A stretch of DNA of 64,000 nt from Thiobacillus sp. (GCA_019459055.1 JAIBEI010000033.1:57288-121287), one strand, 5' to 3'; shown: positions 23,092 to 35,203, counted from the stretch's first letter. Numbers and translations: made by a program. Notes: generated by a model from the letters alone, not told the origin.

Positions 23092-23245
23092 AGAATATCC
23101 ACCAAAGGAGGAGGATTGGAGGAGACAACACGAGAAGTCTTTGCAGACCATCGCGTTATTAGAATCATCTAATATAACGAAATGCCTGTCAACTACTTTC
23201 TTGCCCCAAGGCACGAATTGGTGCTTATTTACCATCCCCCGACAT

Positions 23246-26200
23246 TCAGTACATCACGTTCACCGCCTCCGGCTTGAGCCAGCCCCCCAGCGACTCGAGC
23301 AGCCTGTCGTCCAGACGCACCCGCCAGTCCTCGCCCAGGCGCACCCGGCAGCGCGCGTTCTGGTTGTGGTAATCCACCCATACCGGACAGCCGCCCTCCT
23401 GCACCTTATAGGGCGCGAGCAGCTCAGCCAGCTTGCGGCCGCTGTTGGACTGGGCATGGCACTCGCCGTTGCACGCCAGCCGCAGCCCCTGGGCAAAGCG
23501 GGTGCGCGCGCCTGCCAGGTCATAGATCTTTTCCGCGTTGACCCGCACGCCGCCCGAATAGTCATCGCGGTTCACCTTGCCCTCGATGACCAGCAGGGTG
23601 TCGTCCTTCAGCAGATGACGGCTCTGCTCATAGAGTTCGTTGAAGATCACCACCTCGACCTGCGCGGTGGCGTCGTCCAGCAGCAGGATCAGCATCTTGC
23701 CGCGCCGCGTCATCTGGGTGCGCAGCGAGACGACGATGCCGGCCAGCATCACCGGGTCGCGCGAGGGTTCCAGGCTGTCGAGCTGCCTTTTGGCGAAACC
23801 GGACACCTCGGCCAGGTAGGAGGTGAACGGATGGCCGCTGAAGAAATAACCGAGCGCGGATTTTTCCTGCAGCAGCTTTTCCTGTTCGGACCACTCGGGC
23901 ACGTCGATCAGGTCTTCGCCGCCGTCGAGCATTTCGCCGAACAGGCCGACCTGGCCGCCGCTCCTCGCTGCGCGGTCGGCGGTTTCCAGCGCCGCGCCGA
24001 CCGAGGCCAGCAGGCTGGCGCGATGGTCGTTGATGGTGTCGAACGCGCCCGCCTTCACCAGCGCCTCGAGCACGCGGCGATTGAGATAGCGCTTGTCGAC
24101 CCGCCGCGCCAGATCGAACAGGCCCTTGTAATCGCCGTTGGCCGCGCGCTCATCGACGATGGCGCCAATGGCCGCCTCGCCGCTGCCCTTCAACGCGCCC
24201 AGGCCGTAGCGGATCTCGGTCTTGCTGACAGGCTCGAAGCGGTAGCCGGATGAATTGATGTCGGGCGGCAACATCGTCAAGCCATTGGCGCGGCAGTCCT
24301 CGTAGAACACCCGCACCTTGTCGGTGTCGGACATTTCCGACGACATCGTCGCCGCCATGAACTCGGCCGGATAGTAGGCCTTGAGCCAGGCGGTGTGATA
24401 CGCGATCAGCGCGTAAGCCGCCGAGTGTGACTTGTTGAAGCCGTATTCGGCGAATTTCTCCATCAGGTCGAACAGGCGCTCGGCGATCTTGGTGTCGACC
24501 CCGCGCTTGGCCGCGCCTTCGAGGAAAATCGTCCGCTGCACCGCCATTTCCTCGGGCTTCTTTTTGCCCATGGCGCGCCGCAGCATGTCGGCGCTACCCA
24601 GACTGTAGCCCGCCAGGATCTGCGCCACCAGCATCACCTGTTCCTGGTAGACGATGATGCCGTAGGTCGACTTCAGCACCGGCTCGAGGTCGACATGGAA
24701 ATACTCGGGCTTCTGCTTGCCCTGCTTGCGCGCGATGAAATCGTCCACCATGCCCGAGCCGAGCGGCCCTGGCCGGTTGAGCGCCATCAGCGCAATGATG
24801 TCCTCGAAGCAGTCGCCCTTCAGCTTTTTTTCCAGGTCCTTGGCCGAGCGCGATTCGGACTGGAACACCGCCGTGGTGTTGCCTTCGGCAAACAGCCGAT
24901 ACACCGCCGGATCGTCGAGCGGCAGGTCTTCCAGCCGGAACTCCTTGCGCTCGTCAAGACGCTGCACGAAGCGCACCGCCTCGGCCAGGATGGTGAGCGT
25001 GCGCAGACCGAGGAAGTCGAACTTGACCAGGCCGATCGCCTCGACGTCGTCCTTGTCAAATTGCGACACCATCGATTCCGAGCCTTCGGCGCGGTACAGC
25101 GGACAGAAGTCGGTGAGCCGGCCCGGCGCGATCAGCACCCCGCCCGCATGCATGCCGACGTTGCGGGTGATGCCCTCGAGCTTCTCGGCCAGCGGCAGCA
25201 ACTCGGCCAGTTCTTCCTCGCTGCTTGCGCGCTCGTCGATCTGCGGCTCCTTCTCGCGCGCTTCGGCCAGGCTGATCCCCAGCTCGTTGGGCACCAGCTT
25301 GACAAACTTGTCGACGAACAGGTACGGCAGGTCGAGCACGCGGCCGACGTCGCGCAGCACTGCCTTCGCCGCCATGGTGCCGAAGGTCGCGATCTGCGAC
25401 ACCGCCGCGTGGCCGTACTTGTCCTTCACGTACTGGATCACGCGCTCGCGCCCATCCTGGCAGAAATCGATGTCGAAGTCGGGCATCGACACCCGCTCGG
25501 GGTTCAAGAAGCGCTCGAACAGCAGGTCGTAGGCAAGCGGATCGAGGTCGGTGATGGAAAGGCTGTACGCGACCAGCGAGCCGGCGCCGGAGCCGCGCCC
25601 CGGCCCCACCGGAACGCCATTGTTCTTGGCCCAGTTGATGAAGTCGGACACGATGAGGAAGTAGCCGGGGAAACCCATCTGGATGATGGTGCCGAGCTCG
25701 AACTCCAGCCGTTCGGTGTATTCGGGCAGTTTGGCGGCGCGGAGTTCCGGGTCGGGATAGAGGTGGGCCATGCGTTCATGCAGGCCTTCGAAGGATCGCT
25801 GCCGCATGTAGTCGTCGAGACTCATGCCGTCCGGGGTCGGAAAGTCGGGCAGGCGGCTCTTGCCGAGCTCCAGCGTGAGGTTGCAGCGCTTGGCGATTTC
25901 GACGCTGTTGGCGAGCGCCTCGGGCAGATCGGCGAACAGTTCCGCCATTTCGTCCGGCGTCTTGAAATACTGCTCGGCGGTGAAGGGCCGCGGCCGCCGC
26001 GGGTCGCCCAGCATCATGCCCTCGGCGATGCAGACGCGCGCCTCGTGCGCCTTGAAGTCGTCAGGCAGCATGTACTGGATCGGATGGGTGGCCACCGACG
26101 GCAGCTTCAGCGCCGCGCCGATGTCGAGCAGACCGTCGATCAGGCGTTCGGCATGCAGCTGGCCGAAGCGCTGCAGTTCCAGATAGTAGCGCCCGGGAAA

Positions 26201-26683
26201 CAGCGCGGCCCACGCTTCGGCCGCCGCGCGTGCGGCGTCCGGCTTGTCGTCGAGAAGTGCCTGCGCGACGTTGGCGCTGTCGCCGCCCGACAGCGCCAGC
26301 AGGCCGTCGGTGCCGTCACGCAGCCAGGCAGGATCGACCTCGGCGCGGCCGCGATGAAGATTTTCAAGATAGGCGCGGGTGAGCAAATCGCACAGGCGGC
26401 GATAGCCTTCGCGATGCTGCACCAGCAGCAGCAGGCGCGAGGGGCGGTTCCTGTCCGCAGCGTTGGTCACCCACACGTCACAGCCGAAGATCGGCTTGAT
26501 GCCGGCGCCGCGCGCGGCGCGATAGAACTTCACCCAGCCGAAGGTGTTCGACAGGTCGGAGAGCCCGAGCGCGGGCATGCCCGATTCGCGCGCGCGCTTG
26601 ACCGCCTCGTCTACCCGCACCAGGCCATCGGCGACGGAATACTCGGTGTGCAGGCGGAGGTGGATGAAATGCGGGTCGGTCAT
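23246..26683 (-). CDS. dnaE: DNA polymerase III alpha subunit
   Basis: 1145 aa; HLRLHTEYSVADGLVRVDEAV PHP; VGPGRGSGAGSLVAYSL; MPDFDIDFCQDGRERVI. Confidence 0.98.
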   Translation of the reverse strand: MTDPHFIHLRLHTEYSVADGLVRVDEAVKRARESGMPALGLSDLSNTFGWVKFYRAARGAGIKPIFGCDVWVTNAADRNRPSRLLLLVQHREGYRRLCDLLTRAYLENLHRGRAEVDPAWLRDGTDGLLALSGGDSANVAQALLDDKPDAARAAAEAWAALFPGRYYLELQRFGQLHAERLIDGLLDIGAALKLPSVATHPIQYMLPDDFKAHEARVCIAEGMMLGDPRRPRPFTAEQYFKTPDEMAELFADLPEALANSVEIAKRCNLTLELGKSRLPDFPTPDGMSLDDYMRQRSFEGLHERMAHLYPDPELRAAKLPEYTERLEFELGTIIQMGFPGYFLIVSDFINWAKNNGVPVGPGRGSGAGSLVAYSLSITDLDPLAYDLLFERFLNPERVSMPDFDIDFCQDGRERVIQYVKDKYGHAAVSQIATFGTMAAKAVLRDVGRVLDLPYLFVDKFVKLVPNELGISLAEAREKEPQIDERASSEEELAELLPLAEKLEGITRNVGMHAGGVLIAPGRLTDFCPLYRAEGSESMVSQFDKDDVEAIGLVKFDFLGLRTLTILAEAVRFVQRLDERKEFRLEDLPLDDPAVYRLFAEGNTTAVFQSESRSAKDLEKKLKGDCFEDIIALMALNRPGPLGSGMVDDFIARKQGKQKPEYFHVDLEPVLKSTYGIIVYQEQVMLVAQILAGYSLGSADMLRRAMGKKKPEEMAVQRTIFLEGAAKRGVDTKIAERLFDLMEKFAEYGFNKSHSAAYALIAYHTAWLKAYYPAEFMAATMSSEMSDTDKVRVFYEDCRANGLTMLPPDINSSGYRFEPVSKTEIRYGLGALKGSGEAAIGAIVDERAANGDYKGLFDLARRVDKRYLNRRVLEALVKAGAFDTINDHRASLLASVGAALETADRAARSGGQVGLFGEMLDGGEDLIDVPEWSEQEKLLQEKSALGYFFSGHPFTSYLAEVSGFAKRQLDSLEPSRDPVMLAGIVVSLRTQMTRRGKMLILLLDDATAQVEVVIFNELYEQSRHLLKDDTLLVIEGKVNRDDYSGGVRVNAEKIYDLAGARTRFAQGLRLACNGECHAQSNSGRKLAELLAPYKVQEGGCPVWVDYHNQNARCRVRLGEDWRVRLDDRLLESLGGWLKPEAVNVMY

Positions 26684-26738
26684 GGGGCGAAAGCGGAAAG
26701 CAGCTCGCTATTTTAACGCCGCCGCGCGCGACCCAAAA

Positions 26739-26766
26739 ACAAAAGGCAGCCGCAGCTGCCTTTTGT
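26739..26766 (-). terminator. Terminator after efp
   Basis: ACAAAAGGCAGC-CGCA-GCTGCCTTTTGT. Confidence 0.75.
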
Positions 26767-26849
26767 TTGGTCAAGCGCCGGTATTACCGGTATTTACCCG
26801 CAAGGGGCAGGCCGTGGTTGTAAAGCCGACAAGTCGGCAACAACCACGC

Positions 26850-27410
26850 TCAATTGGCGCGGCGCTTGAATTCGTTGGTGCGGGTGTCGATTTCGATCAT
26901 GTCGCCGATGTCGACGAAGGCGGCGACCGGCAGCTCGAACCCGGTGGGCTTGATGCGCGCCGGCTTCATCACCTTGCCGGAGGTGTCGCCGCGCACGGCG
27001 GGCTCGGTGTATTCGACTTCGCGGACGACGGTGGTGGGCATCTCGACCGAGATCGCCTTGCCATCGTAGAACACCACTTCGACCGGCATGCCGTCATCGA
27101 GGTAGTTCAGCGCGTCGCCGAGGTTGTCGGCTTCAATTTCATACTGGTTGTAGTCGCTGTCCATGAACACGTACAGCGGATCGGCGAAGTAGGAATAGGT
27201 GCATTCCTTGCGCTCCAGCGACACGGTTTCGAATTTGTCGTCGGCGCGGTAGACGCTCTCGGTGCCCGAACCGGTGAGCAGGTTCTTGAGTTTCATTTTG
27301 ACGACGGAGGAATTGCGGCCCGATTTCGAAAATTCGGCCTTTTGCACCACCATCGGGTCTTTTCCGACCATCACGACGTTGCCGGCGCGGAGTTCCTGTG
27401 CGATTTTCAT
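26850..27410 (-). CDS. efp: Elongation factor P
   Basis: [45 protein letters not shown]; 186 aa. Confidence 0.97.
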   Translation of the reverse strand: MKIAQELRAGNVVMVGKDPMVVQKAEFSKSGRNSSVVKMKLKNLLTGSGTESVYRADDKFETVSLERKECTYSYFADPLYVFMDSDYNQYEIEADNLGDALNYLDDGMPVEVVFYDGKAISVEMPTTVVREVEYTEPAVRGDTSGKVMKPARIKPTGFELPVAAFVDIGDMIEIDTRTNEFKRRAN

Positions 27411-27436
27411 GGATGTATCCTGCTGCGAGAGCGCTG

Positions 27437-28600
27437 TTAAGAGTTTGAGAAAACCCCGCATTTTATCTTATTTTCCGCAAAATCCACCAGCTTGTCGGTG
27501 AGCCGCCCGGCCAGCCTGAGGCGGTCGCACCAGGCCACCGCATGCACCTCGATGACGGCCTGGTGCGACCGCCACGCCGTCCAGCAGGCGGCCAGGTCAT
27601 CCGCGTCCGGCATCCCGTTCCAGTGCCGCCACATTGCGCTCAGCGCGCGCGCCGCGGCGCCATCCAGCCCCTCCGTGTAGTGCGCCAGCAGCGCGTTCGT
27701 CTTGTCCCAGTGCGCCGCGTCGGCCTGCGGATAGGCCTGCCACACCAGCGGACGCGCCGCCCACTGCGCGCGCACGCAGGAATCCTCGCCGCGCACGAAA
27801 TTCAGATCGCATGCCCATAGCAGATGGTCGTACCGATCCTGGTCCAGAAACGGCAGGATGCGCAGTCGCAGGGCGCCGCGCCGATGCGCCGCGCCCGCTT
27901 GTAAAGTTGGCACCGAAAGCCACGCCGCCAGTTGCGGAATGATCCGGCCTTCGGGCACCAGGCAGGTGATGGGGCACGGGTCGGCCGCCCAGGCATCGAG
28001 CAAGGCCGGCAGCGCCGGATTCTCGTAGGCGAACAGCGACACCCGCAATTCGTCCGGCGGCGGCGCCTGCAGCCCCAGTTGGCGCCAGAATGCGACGGTT
28101 CCGCGCTGCACGAACGCGGCGCGACGCGCCTCCAGGTCTGCCTCGGCCAGCAGGCCGCCGGTGTCCGGCGTGTAGCCGGGAAAGAAGAAATAACGCGTCA
28201 GCGGCAGCCGCGGATGCGGCGACGGCAGGCCATGGTGTTCGGCCACCCAGGGCTCGGCGCTGAGGTATTCGAGATTGATCCACACCGGCGGCGGCGACTG
28301 CTCGCTCATCGCCGCCAGATAGGCTTCAGGCAGGGCGCAGCCGAAGGCATCGATCACCACCTGCGCTGGCGCGACCACGGCAAACGGCGTGCGCCACGCG
28401 CAGACCGTCACCCCTTCGCAGGACTGCTCGACCGCATTCGCATCGATCGCCGGCCAGATGCGCTGAAACGCATGCAGATCGTCCACCCACAGCCGCACCG
28501 CCAGGCCATGCTCGCCGACCAGCCCACGCGCCAGCCGCCAGGCAATGCCGATGTCGCCATAGTTGTCGACGACCTTGCAGAAGATGTCCCAGGTGCGCAT
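27437..28600 (-). CDS. earP: EF-P arginine rhamnosyltransferase EarP
   Basis: [32 protein letters not shown]; directly upstream of efp, which has Arg at position 32. Confidence 0.95.
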   Translation of the reverse strand: MRTWDIFCKVVDNYGDIGIAWRLARGLVGEHGLAVRLWVDDLHAFQRIWPAIDANAVEQSCEGVTVCAWRTPFAVVAPAQVVIDAFGCALPEAYLAAMSEQSPPPVWINLEYLSAEPWVAEHHGLPSPHPRLPLTRYFFFPGYTPDTGGLLAEADLEARRAAFVQRGTVAFWRQLGLQAPPPDELRVSLFAYENPALPALLDAWAADPCPITCLVPEGRIIPQLAAWLSVPTLQAGAAHRRGALRLRILPFLDQDRYDHLLWACDLNFVRGEDSCVRAQWAARPLVWQAYPQADAAHWDKTNALLAHYTEGLDGAAARALSAMWRHWNGMPDADDLAACWTAWRSHQAVIEVHAVAWCDRLRLAGRLTDKLVDFAENKIKCGVFSNS

Positions 28601-28961
28601 GCCGCGCATCCTACCGCATCGATCCGGGTGACTGGGCGTGCCGGCACGCCAGGAAGCGTCTCCGCTTTCTCTCAGTTCCGGAACCCTTGGTTGGCAGGAA
28701 ACCACAGTCCGGCCGAGGCCCTTGTTTTTTCACGCATTCCGCTTGAAAAAATAGATTCCAGGTAGTAAAAAGCAGTACGTTTGGTTTCAAGAACCGTAAA
28801 GGCTCGGCATTACCGCAGGAACATCACCGGGTAGCGCGCTTGAATTCAGACCGACGGCCAATCATTCCCGCCGTCACGTCATCCGCCAGCGTTTACGCCC
28901 TACGGGGTGCAATTGTGCTTATCGCGGTTATGTTGGGTATCACGCCAAGGAGGAAGTTTGA

Positions 28962-29168
28962 ATGACAACAGGTACGGTCAAGTGGTTCAGCGACGCCAAG
29001 GGTTTTGGCTTCATCACCCCCGATGACGGCGGCGAGGATGTGTTCGCACATTTTTCAGCCATCCAGTCCAATGGCTTCAAGACCCTGAAAGAAGGTCAGA
29101 AAGTCTCTTTTGAAGTCACCCAGGGCCCCAAGGGCAAGCAGGCTTCCAACATCCAGTCCCAGGATTGA
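28962..29168 (+). CDS. Cold-shock protein (CspA family)
   Basis: [31 protein letters not shown]. Confidence 0.97.
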   Translation: MTTGTVKWFSDAKGFGFITPDDGGEDVFAHFSAIQSNGFKTLKEGQKVSFEVTQGPKGKQASNIQSQD

Positions 29169-29185
29169 GTGCTTGGGCCAGGCAA

Positions 29186-29215
29186 CAAAAAACCCCGCAT
29201 TGGCGGGGTTTTTTG
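29186..29215. terminator. Bidirectional terminator between csp and icd
   Basis: CAAAAAACCCCGC-ATTG-GCGGGGTTTTTTG. Confidence 0.9.
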
Positions 29216-29232
29216 TTGGTGGATGAACCGCC

Positions 29233-30474
<1,242 letters not shown>

Positions 30475-30530
30475 GGAGGCGGCTCGTGTAACGTTAAAAT
30501 GGGTGTCTTTCCGGAAGTTCGTCTTTCAGC

Positions 30531-31073
30531 GTGGCGCGATTGATCCTGTTCAACAAACCCTACGGCGTGCTGAGCCAGTTCACCCCCGAGGGGCGCTGGC
30601 AGGGCCTGCGCGACCACCTCGGCGTGCCCGGCGTATATGCAGCCGGACGGCTCGACGCCGACAGCGAGGGACTGCTGATTTTAACCGATGACGGAAGCCT
30701 CCAGAGCCGCATCTCCGACCCCAAGCACAAACTGCCAAAAACCTACTGGGCGCAGGTCGAGGGCGCGCCCGATGAGGCCGCGCTCGAAATGCTGCGCCGC
30801 GGCGTCGACCTCGGCGACTTCGTCACCCGCCCTGCCAAGGCCCGCCTGATCGACGAACCCGCCGGCCTGTGGCCGCGCAATCCGCCGATCCGCTTCCGGC
30901 AAGCCATCCCGACCAGCTGGATCGAACTGACGATTGCCGAAGGCAAAAACCGCCAGGTGCGCCGGATGACGGCCAAGATCGGCTTCCCCACCCTGCGGCT
31001 GATCCGCGCCGCCGTCGGCGAATGGACCCTGGGCGCGCTGCAGCCCGGAGAATGGAAGGAACTGCATGTCTGA
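30531..31073 (+). CDS. rluE: 23S rRNA pseudouridine synthase (RluE/RsuA family)
   Basis: [43 protein letters not shown] start. Confidence 0.88.
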   Translation: MARLILFNKPYGVLSQFTPEGRWQGLRDHLGVPGVYAAGRLDADSEGLLILTDDGSLQSRISDPKHKLPKTYWAQVEGAPDEAALEMLRRGVDLGDFVTRPAKARLIDEPAGLWPRNPPIRFRQAIPTSWIELTIAEGKNRQVRRMTAKIGFPTLRLIRAAVGEWTLGALQPGEWKELHV

Positions 31074-31515
31074 CATCTGGACCCCGCACGTGGTGGTTGC
31101 CGCCATCGTCGAACGCGACGGAAAATTCCTGCTGGTGGAGGAGCACACCGCCGAAGGCCTGCGCCTCAATCAGCCGGCCGGCCACTGGGAGCGCGACGAA
31201 ACCCTGCTCGACGCAGTGCGCCGCGAAGCGCTGGAGGAAACCGCGCACCACGTCGAACCGCGGGCGCTCCTGGGCTGCTACAGCACGTACTACCCGCGGC
31301 GCGACATCACCTATCTGCGCTTTGCCTATGTCTGCGACGTCAGCGGCGTCGACGCCGGGCGCGCGCTGGACACCGGCATCGTGCGCGCCGTATGGCTGAC
31401 GGCAGCGGAACTCGCATCCCATCCCACGCCCCACCGCAGCCCGCTGGTGATGCGCTGCGTCGAGGATTACCTGGCCCGGCGACGCTTTCCGCTCGACTTC
31501 GTGAGCCACCAATGA
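31066..31515 (+). CDS. NUDIX hydrolase (NudJ-like)
   Basis: [30 protein letters not shown] Nudix box; overlaps rluE by 8 bp. Confidence 0.9.
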   Translation: MSDIWTPHVVVAAIVERDGKFLLVEEHTAEGLRLNQPAGHWERDETLLDAVRREALEETAHHVEPRALLGCYSTYYPRRDITYLRFAYVCDVSGVDAGRALDTGIVRAVWLTAAELASHPTPHRSPLVMRCVEDYLARRRFPLDFVSHQ

Positions 31516-31529
31516 ACATTCATTGCGTC

Positions 31530-31596
31530 ATTGCGAGGCGACGCCGAAGCAATCCAGCAGCGCGCAGCCTGGATTGCTTCGGCGTCGCCTCGCAAT
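31530..31596. repeat. 28-bp perfect inverted repeat with 11-nt spacer
   Basis: ATTGCGAGGCGACGCCGAAGCAATCCAG / CTGGATTGCTTCGGCGTCGCCTCGCAAT just upstream of mnmA. Confidence 0.95.
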
Positions 31597-31610
31597 TACG
31601 GAGAGTGCAT

Positions 31611-32684
31611 ATGACTAAGGTCGTCGTGGGCATGTCGGGTGGGGTCGATTCCGCCGTCGCCGCCTATCTTTTGAAGCAGCAGGGCTACGACGTGCTCGGC
31701 GTCTTCATGAAGAACTGGGACGACGACGACGACACCGAACAGTGCACCGCGCGGCAGGATTTTCTTGACGTGCTGGCGGTGGCCGACGTGCTCGGCATCG
31801 AGGTCGAGGCGGTCAATTTCGCCGCCGAGTACAAGGAGCGCGTGTTCAGCTACTTCCTCGCCGAATACCGGGCCGGCCGCACCCCCAACCCCGACGTGCT
31901 GTGCAACGCCGAAATCAAGTTCAAGGCCTTCCTCGAGGACGCCGTCGCGCGCGGCGCGGAGTATATCGCCACCGGACATTACGTCGGCAAGGGCGCGGAC
32001 GCCGCCGGCCGCGCCACGCTGTTGCGCGCGGCGGACGCCAACAAGGACCAGAGCTACTTCCTCTATCGCCTGAGCCAGGCGCAGATCCGCCCTGCCCTGT
32101 TTCCGCTCGCCCATCTGCCGAAGCCGGAGGTGCGCGCGCTGGCGCAAAAGATCGGCCTGCCCAACGCGGCCAAAAAGGACAGCACCGGCATCTGCTTCAT
32201 CGGCGAGCGCAACTTCCGCGAATTCCTCGAACGCTACCTGCCGCGCAACCCCGGCGTGATGAGAACACCCGAAGGCCGCGTGCTCGGCCAGCATCAGGGC
32301 CTGATGTATTACACGCTGGGGCAGCGCCAGGGTCTCGGCATCGGCGGAACCAAGGGTGGCGGTGACGAGCCGTGGTTCGTCGCCGCCAAGGACACGGCGA
32401 GCAATACGCTGATCGTGGTGCAGGGGCACGAGCATCCGCTGCTCAAGCGTTCGACGTTGGCCGCCGGCCAGCTCAACTGGATCAGCGGCACAGCGCCCGA
32501 CCCCGGCAAGCCCTACACCGCGAAGACCCGCTACCGCCAGACCGACGCGCCCTGCCGCATCACCCGGCTCGACGGCGAGACACTGGATTTGGCGTTCGAC
32601 GCCCCGCAATGGGCGGTCACGCCCGGCCAGTCGGTGGTGTTATACGAAGGCGAAGTGTGTCTGGGCGGCGGCATCATCGTCTGA
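31611..32684 (+). CDS. mnmA: tRNA-specific 2-thiouridylase
   Basis: [50 protein letters not shown]. Confidence 0.97.
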   Translation: MTKVVVGMSGGVDSAVAAYLLKQQGYDVLGVFMKNWDDDDDTEQCTARQDFLDVLAVADVLGIEVEAVNFAAEYKERVFSYFLAEYRAGRTPNPDVLCNAEIKFKAFLEDAVARGAEYIATGHYVGKGADAAGRATLLRAADANKDQSYFLYRLSQAQIRPALFPLAHLPKPEVRALAQKIGLPNAAKKDSTGICFIGERNFREFLERYLPRNPGVMRTPEGRVLGQHQGLMYYTLGQRQGLGIGGTKGGGDEPWFVAAKDTASNTLIVVQGHEHPLLKRSTLAAGQLNWISGTAPDPGKPYTAKTRYRQTDAPCRITRLDGETLDLAFDAPQWAVTPGQSVVLYEGEVCLGGGIIV

Positions 32685-32722
32685 GCCGCTACAATTCCTG
32701 CTTTCCTGCTCCACATCCCATC

Positions 32723-34447
32723 ATGTCGCACGACACCGCCCCTGCCGCCAACTTCATCCGCAACCTCATCGACGAGCAGAATGCCGCCGGCAAATGGGGC
32801 GGCCGCGTGGAAACGCGCTTCCCGCCCGAACCCAACGGCTATCTGCACCTGGGCCACGCCAAGTCGATCTTCCTGAACTTTGGTCTCGCGCGCGACTACG
32901 GCGGCGTGTGCCACCTGCGCTTCGACGACACCAACCCGGAAAAGGAAAGCCAGGAATACGTCGACGCCATCCTCGAATCAGTGAAATGGCTGGGCTTCGA
33001 CTGGGGCTCGCACCTCTACTTCGCGTCGAACTACTTCGACACCATGTACGCCTGCGCCGAGCATCTGATCCAGGCAGGCCACGCCTACGTCGATTCCTTG
33101 TCCGCCGACGAGATGCGAACCTATCGCGGCAGCCTAACCGAGCCGGGCAAGGACAGCCCCTACCGCAGCCGCAGCGTGGAGGAAAACCTCGACCTCTTCC
33201 GCAAGATGCGCGCCGGCGAATTCCCCGACGGCGCGCACGTGCTGCGCGCCAAGATCGACATGGCCTCGCCCAACATCAACCTGCGCGACCCGGCGATCTA
33301 CCGCATCAAGCGCGCCCACCACCACAACACCGGCGACACCTGGTGCATCTACCCGATGTACACCTACGCGCATCCGATCGAGGACGCGATCGAGCACATC
33401 ACGCACTCGATCTGCACCCTGGAATTCGAGGACCAGCGGCCGTTCTACGACTGGCTGCTCGACAAGCTGGCCGACGGCGGTTTCTTCACCCGTCCGCTGC
33501 CGCAGCAGATCGAGTTCGCCCGGCTCAACCTCACCTACGTCGTGCTGTCGAAGCGCAAGCTGATCCAGCTGGTCGACGAAAAACACGTCTCCGGCTGGGA
33601 CGATCCGCGCCTGCCCACCCTGGTCGGCGCGCGCCGCCGCGGCTACATGGCGGAAGGCTTCAAGCGCTTCACCGACCGCATCGGCGTGTCCAAGTCCGAC
33701 GGCTGGATCGACTACAGCGTGTTCGAGGAATGCCAGCGCGACGTGCTGAACGACAGCGCGCATCGCCGCATCGCCGTGCTCGACCCGGTGAAACTCATCA
33801 TCGACAACTACCCGGAGGCGCAGTCGGAAGACTGCTTCGCCCCCAACCACCCGCAACAGCCCGATCTGGGCAAGCGCGCGGTGCCGTTTTCACGCGAGCT
33901 GTGGATCGAGCGCGAGGACTTCATGGAAATTCCCTCCAAGGGCTATTTCCGCCTGTTCCCGCCGCGCATCGACGCGGCGGGAATCATGCAGCCCGGCAAC
34001 ACGGTGCGGCTGCGCTACGGTTACGTCGTCCAATGCACCGGCTGCGACAAGGATGCCAACGGCGCCATCACCGCCGTGCACTGCGACTACCTGCCCGATA
34101 CCAAATCCGGCACCCCCGGCGCCGACTCGGTCAAGGTCAAGGGCAACATCCATTGGGTGAGCGCGACACATGCGTATGAAGCCGAAGTGCGGCTGTACGA
34201 CCGCCTGTTCACGACCGCGCAGCCGGGCGGAGAAAGCGGGGATTTCCTGAACGATCTGAATGCAGACTCGGTGCGCGTCATCCATGCGCAGCTGGAACTG
34301 GCGCTAAAAGATGCCACAGCCGAAGACCGCTTCCAGTTCGAACGCCACGGCTATTTCGTCGCTGACCGCGTGGACTCGAAGCCGAGTGCGCCGGTGTTCA
34401 ACCGGACGGTGACGCTGAAGGATTCGTGGGCGAAGGCGGAGAAGTAA
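32723..34447 (+). CDS. glnS: Glutaminyl-tRNA synthetase
   Basis: TRFPPEPNGYLHLGHAKSIFLNFGLA; VVLSKRKL; 574 aa. Confidence 0.97.
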   Translation: MSHDTAPAANFIRNLIDEQNAAGKWGGRVETRFPPEPNGYLHLGHAKSIFLNFGLARDYGGVCHLRFDDTNPEKESQEYVDAILESVKWLGFDWGSHLYFASNYFDTMYACAEHLIQAGHAYVDSLSADEMRTYRGSLTEPGKDSPYRSRSVEENLDLFRKMRAGEFPDGAHVLRAKIDMASPNINLRDPAIYRIKRAHHHNTGDTWCIYPMYTYAHPIEDAIEHITHSICTLEFEDQRPFYDWLLDKLADGGFFTRPLPQQIEFARLNLTYVVLSKRKLIQLVDEKHVSGWDDPRLPTLVGARRRGYMAEGFKRFTDRIGVSKSDGWIDYSVFEECQRDVLNDSAHRRIAVLDPVKLIIDNYPEAQSEDCFAPNHPQQPDLGKRAVPFSRELWIEREDFMEIPSKGYFRLFPPRIDAAGIMQPGNTVRLRYGYVVQCTGCDKDANGAITAVHCDYLPDTKSGTPGADSVKVKGNIHWVSATHAYEAEVRLYDRLFTTAQPGGESGDFLNDLNADSVRVIHAQLELALKDATAEDRFQFERHGYFVADRVDSKPSAPVFNRTVTLKDSWAKAEK

Positions 34448-34452
34448 GCGGA

Positions 34453-35001
34453 TTAGTCCTTGAGGCGCGACGCATATTTTGCCTGCGCCTTCGCCACCTT
34501 CGGCGCCACCACGAACTGGCAGTAAGGCTGATGAGGGTTCTGCCCAAAATAGCCCTGGTGGTAATCCTCGGCGGGATAGAACGTCGTCGCCGCGGCCACT
34601 TCGGTGACGATGGGCGCGTCGAACTGCTGGGCTGCGGTGAGCCGGGCGATCACCGCTTCCGCTTCGGTTTTCTGCGCCGGCGTGTGCCAGAAAATCGCCG
34701 AGCGGTACTGGGTGCCGACGTCGTTGCCCTGGCGGTTGAGCTGGGTCGGGTCGTGCAGGGTGAAGAAGATTTCGAGCAGCTCGCGATACGAAATCACGTC
34801 CGGGTCGAAGCGCACCTGCACCACTTCGGCGTGGCCGGTGTCGCCGTTGCAGATGTCCGCGTAGGTGGGGTTCGCCGTGTGTCCGCCCATGTAGCCCGAC
34901 AGCGCGGATTCGACGCCGCGCAGCCGGTTGAACACCGTTTCGATGCACCAGAAACAGCCGCCTGCCAAGGTCGCTACTGCATGGGACATAGGCCCCTCCA
35001 T
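34453..35001 (-). CDS. msrA: Peptide methionine sulfoxide reductase A
   Basis: ATLAGGCFWCIETVFNRLRGVESALSGYMGG. Confidence 0.97.
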   Translation of the reverse strand: MEGPMSHAVATLAGGCFWCIETVFNRLRGVESALSGYMGGHTANPTYADICNGDTGHAEVVQVRFDPDVISYRELLEIFFTLHDPTQLNRQGNDVGTQYRSAIFWHTPAQKTEAEAVIARLTAAQQFDAPIVTEVAAATTFYPAEDYHQGYFGQNPHQPYCQFVVAPKVAKAQAKYASRLKD

Positions 35002-35153
35002 TAGGGAAGTACGCTCATTGATGGCGCCCCCCCGTCGGCATCAATGCGCCAAGCGGGAAACGTCAACCCCGGCGCGGGAAGCGCGTCCGACAGGAAGCTT
35101 ACAACAGCCGGAATTGATCCGGTCAGGTTTGCCCCAGCATTTCCTGGGGCTCC

Positions 35154-35186
35154 AAAAAACAAACCCCGCAACGGCGGGGTTTGTTT
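35154..35186 (-). terminator. Terminator at the end of the fcc operon
   Basis: AACAAACCCCGC...CGGGGTTTGTTT with minus-strand T-run. Confidence 0.8.
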
Positions 35187-35203
35187 GGCGCGTAAAGCAG
35201 AAA

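Noticed and set aside
24695-26716. 673-aa plus-strand ORF opposite dnaE
   Set aside because: Antisense shadow; dnaE motifs are all on the minus strand.
31516-31610. CRISPR-like repeat
   Set aside because: Single inverted repeat, not a direct-repeat array with regular spacers; no cas genes in the window.
35085-35153. 4.5S/SRP RNA or TPP riboswitch
   Set aside because: Only short fragments resemble the consensus (CCGGTCAGG; ACCTGA...CCGG); the other essential motifs are missing.
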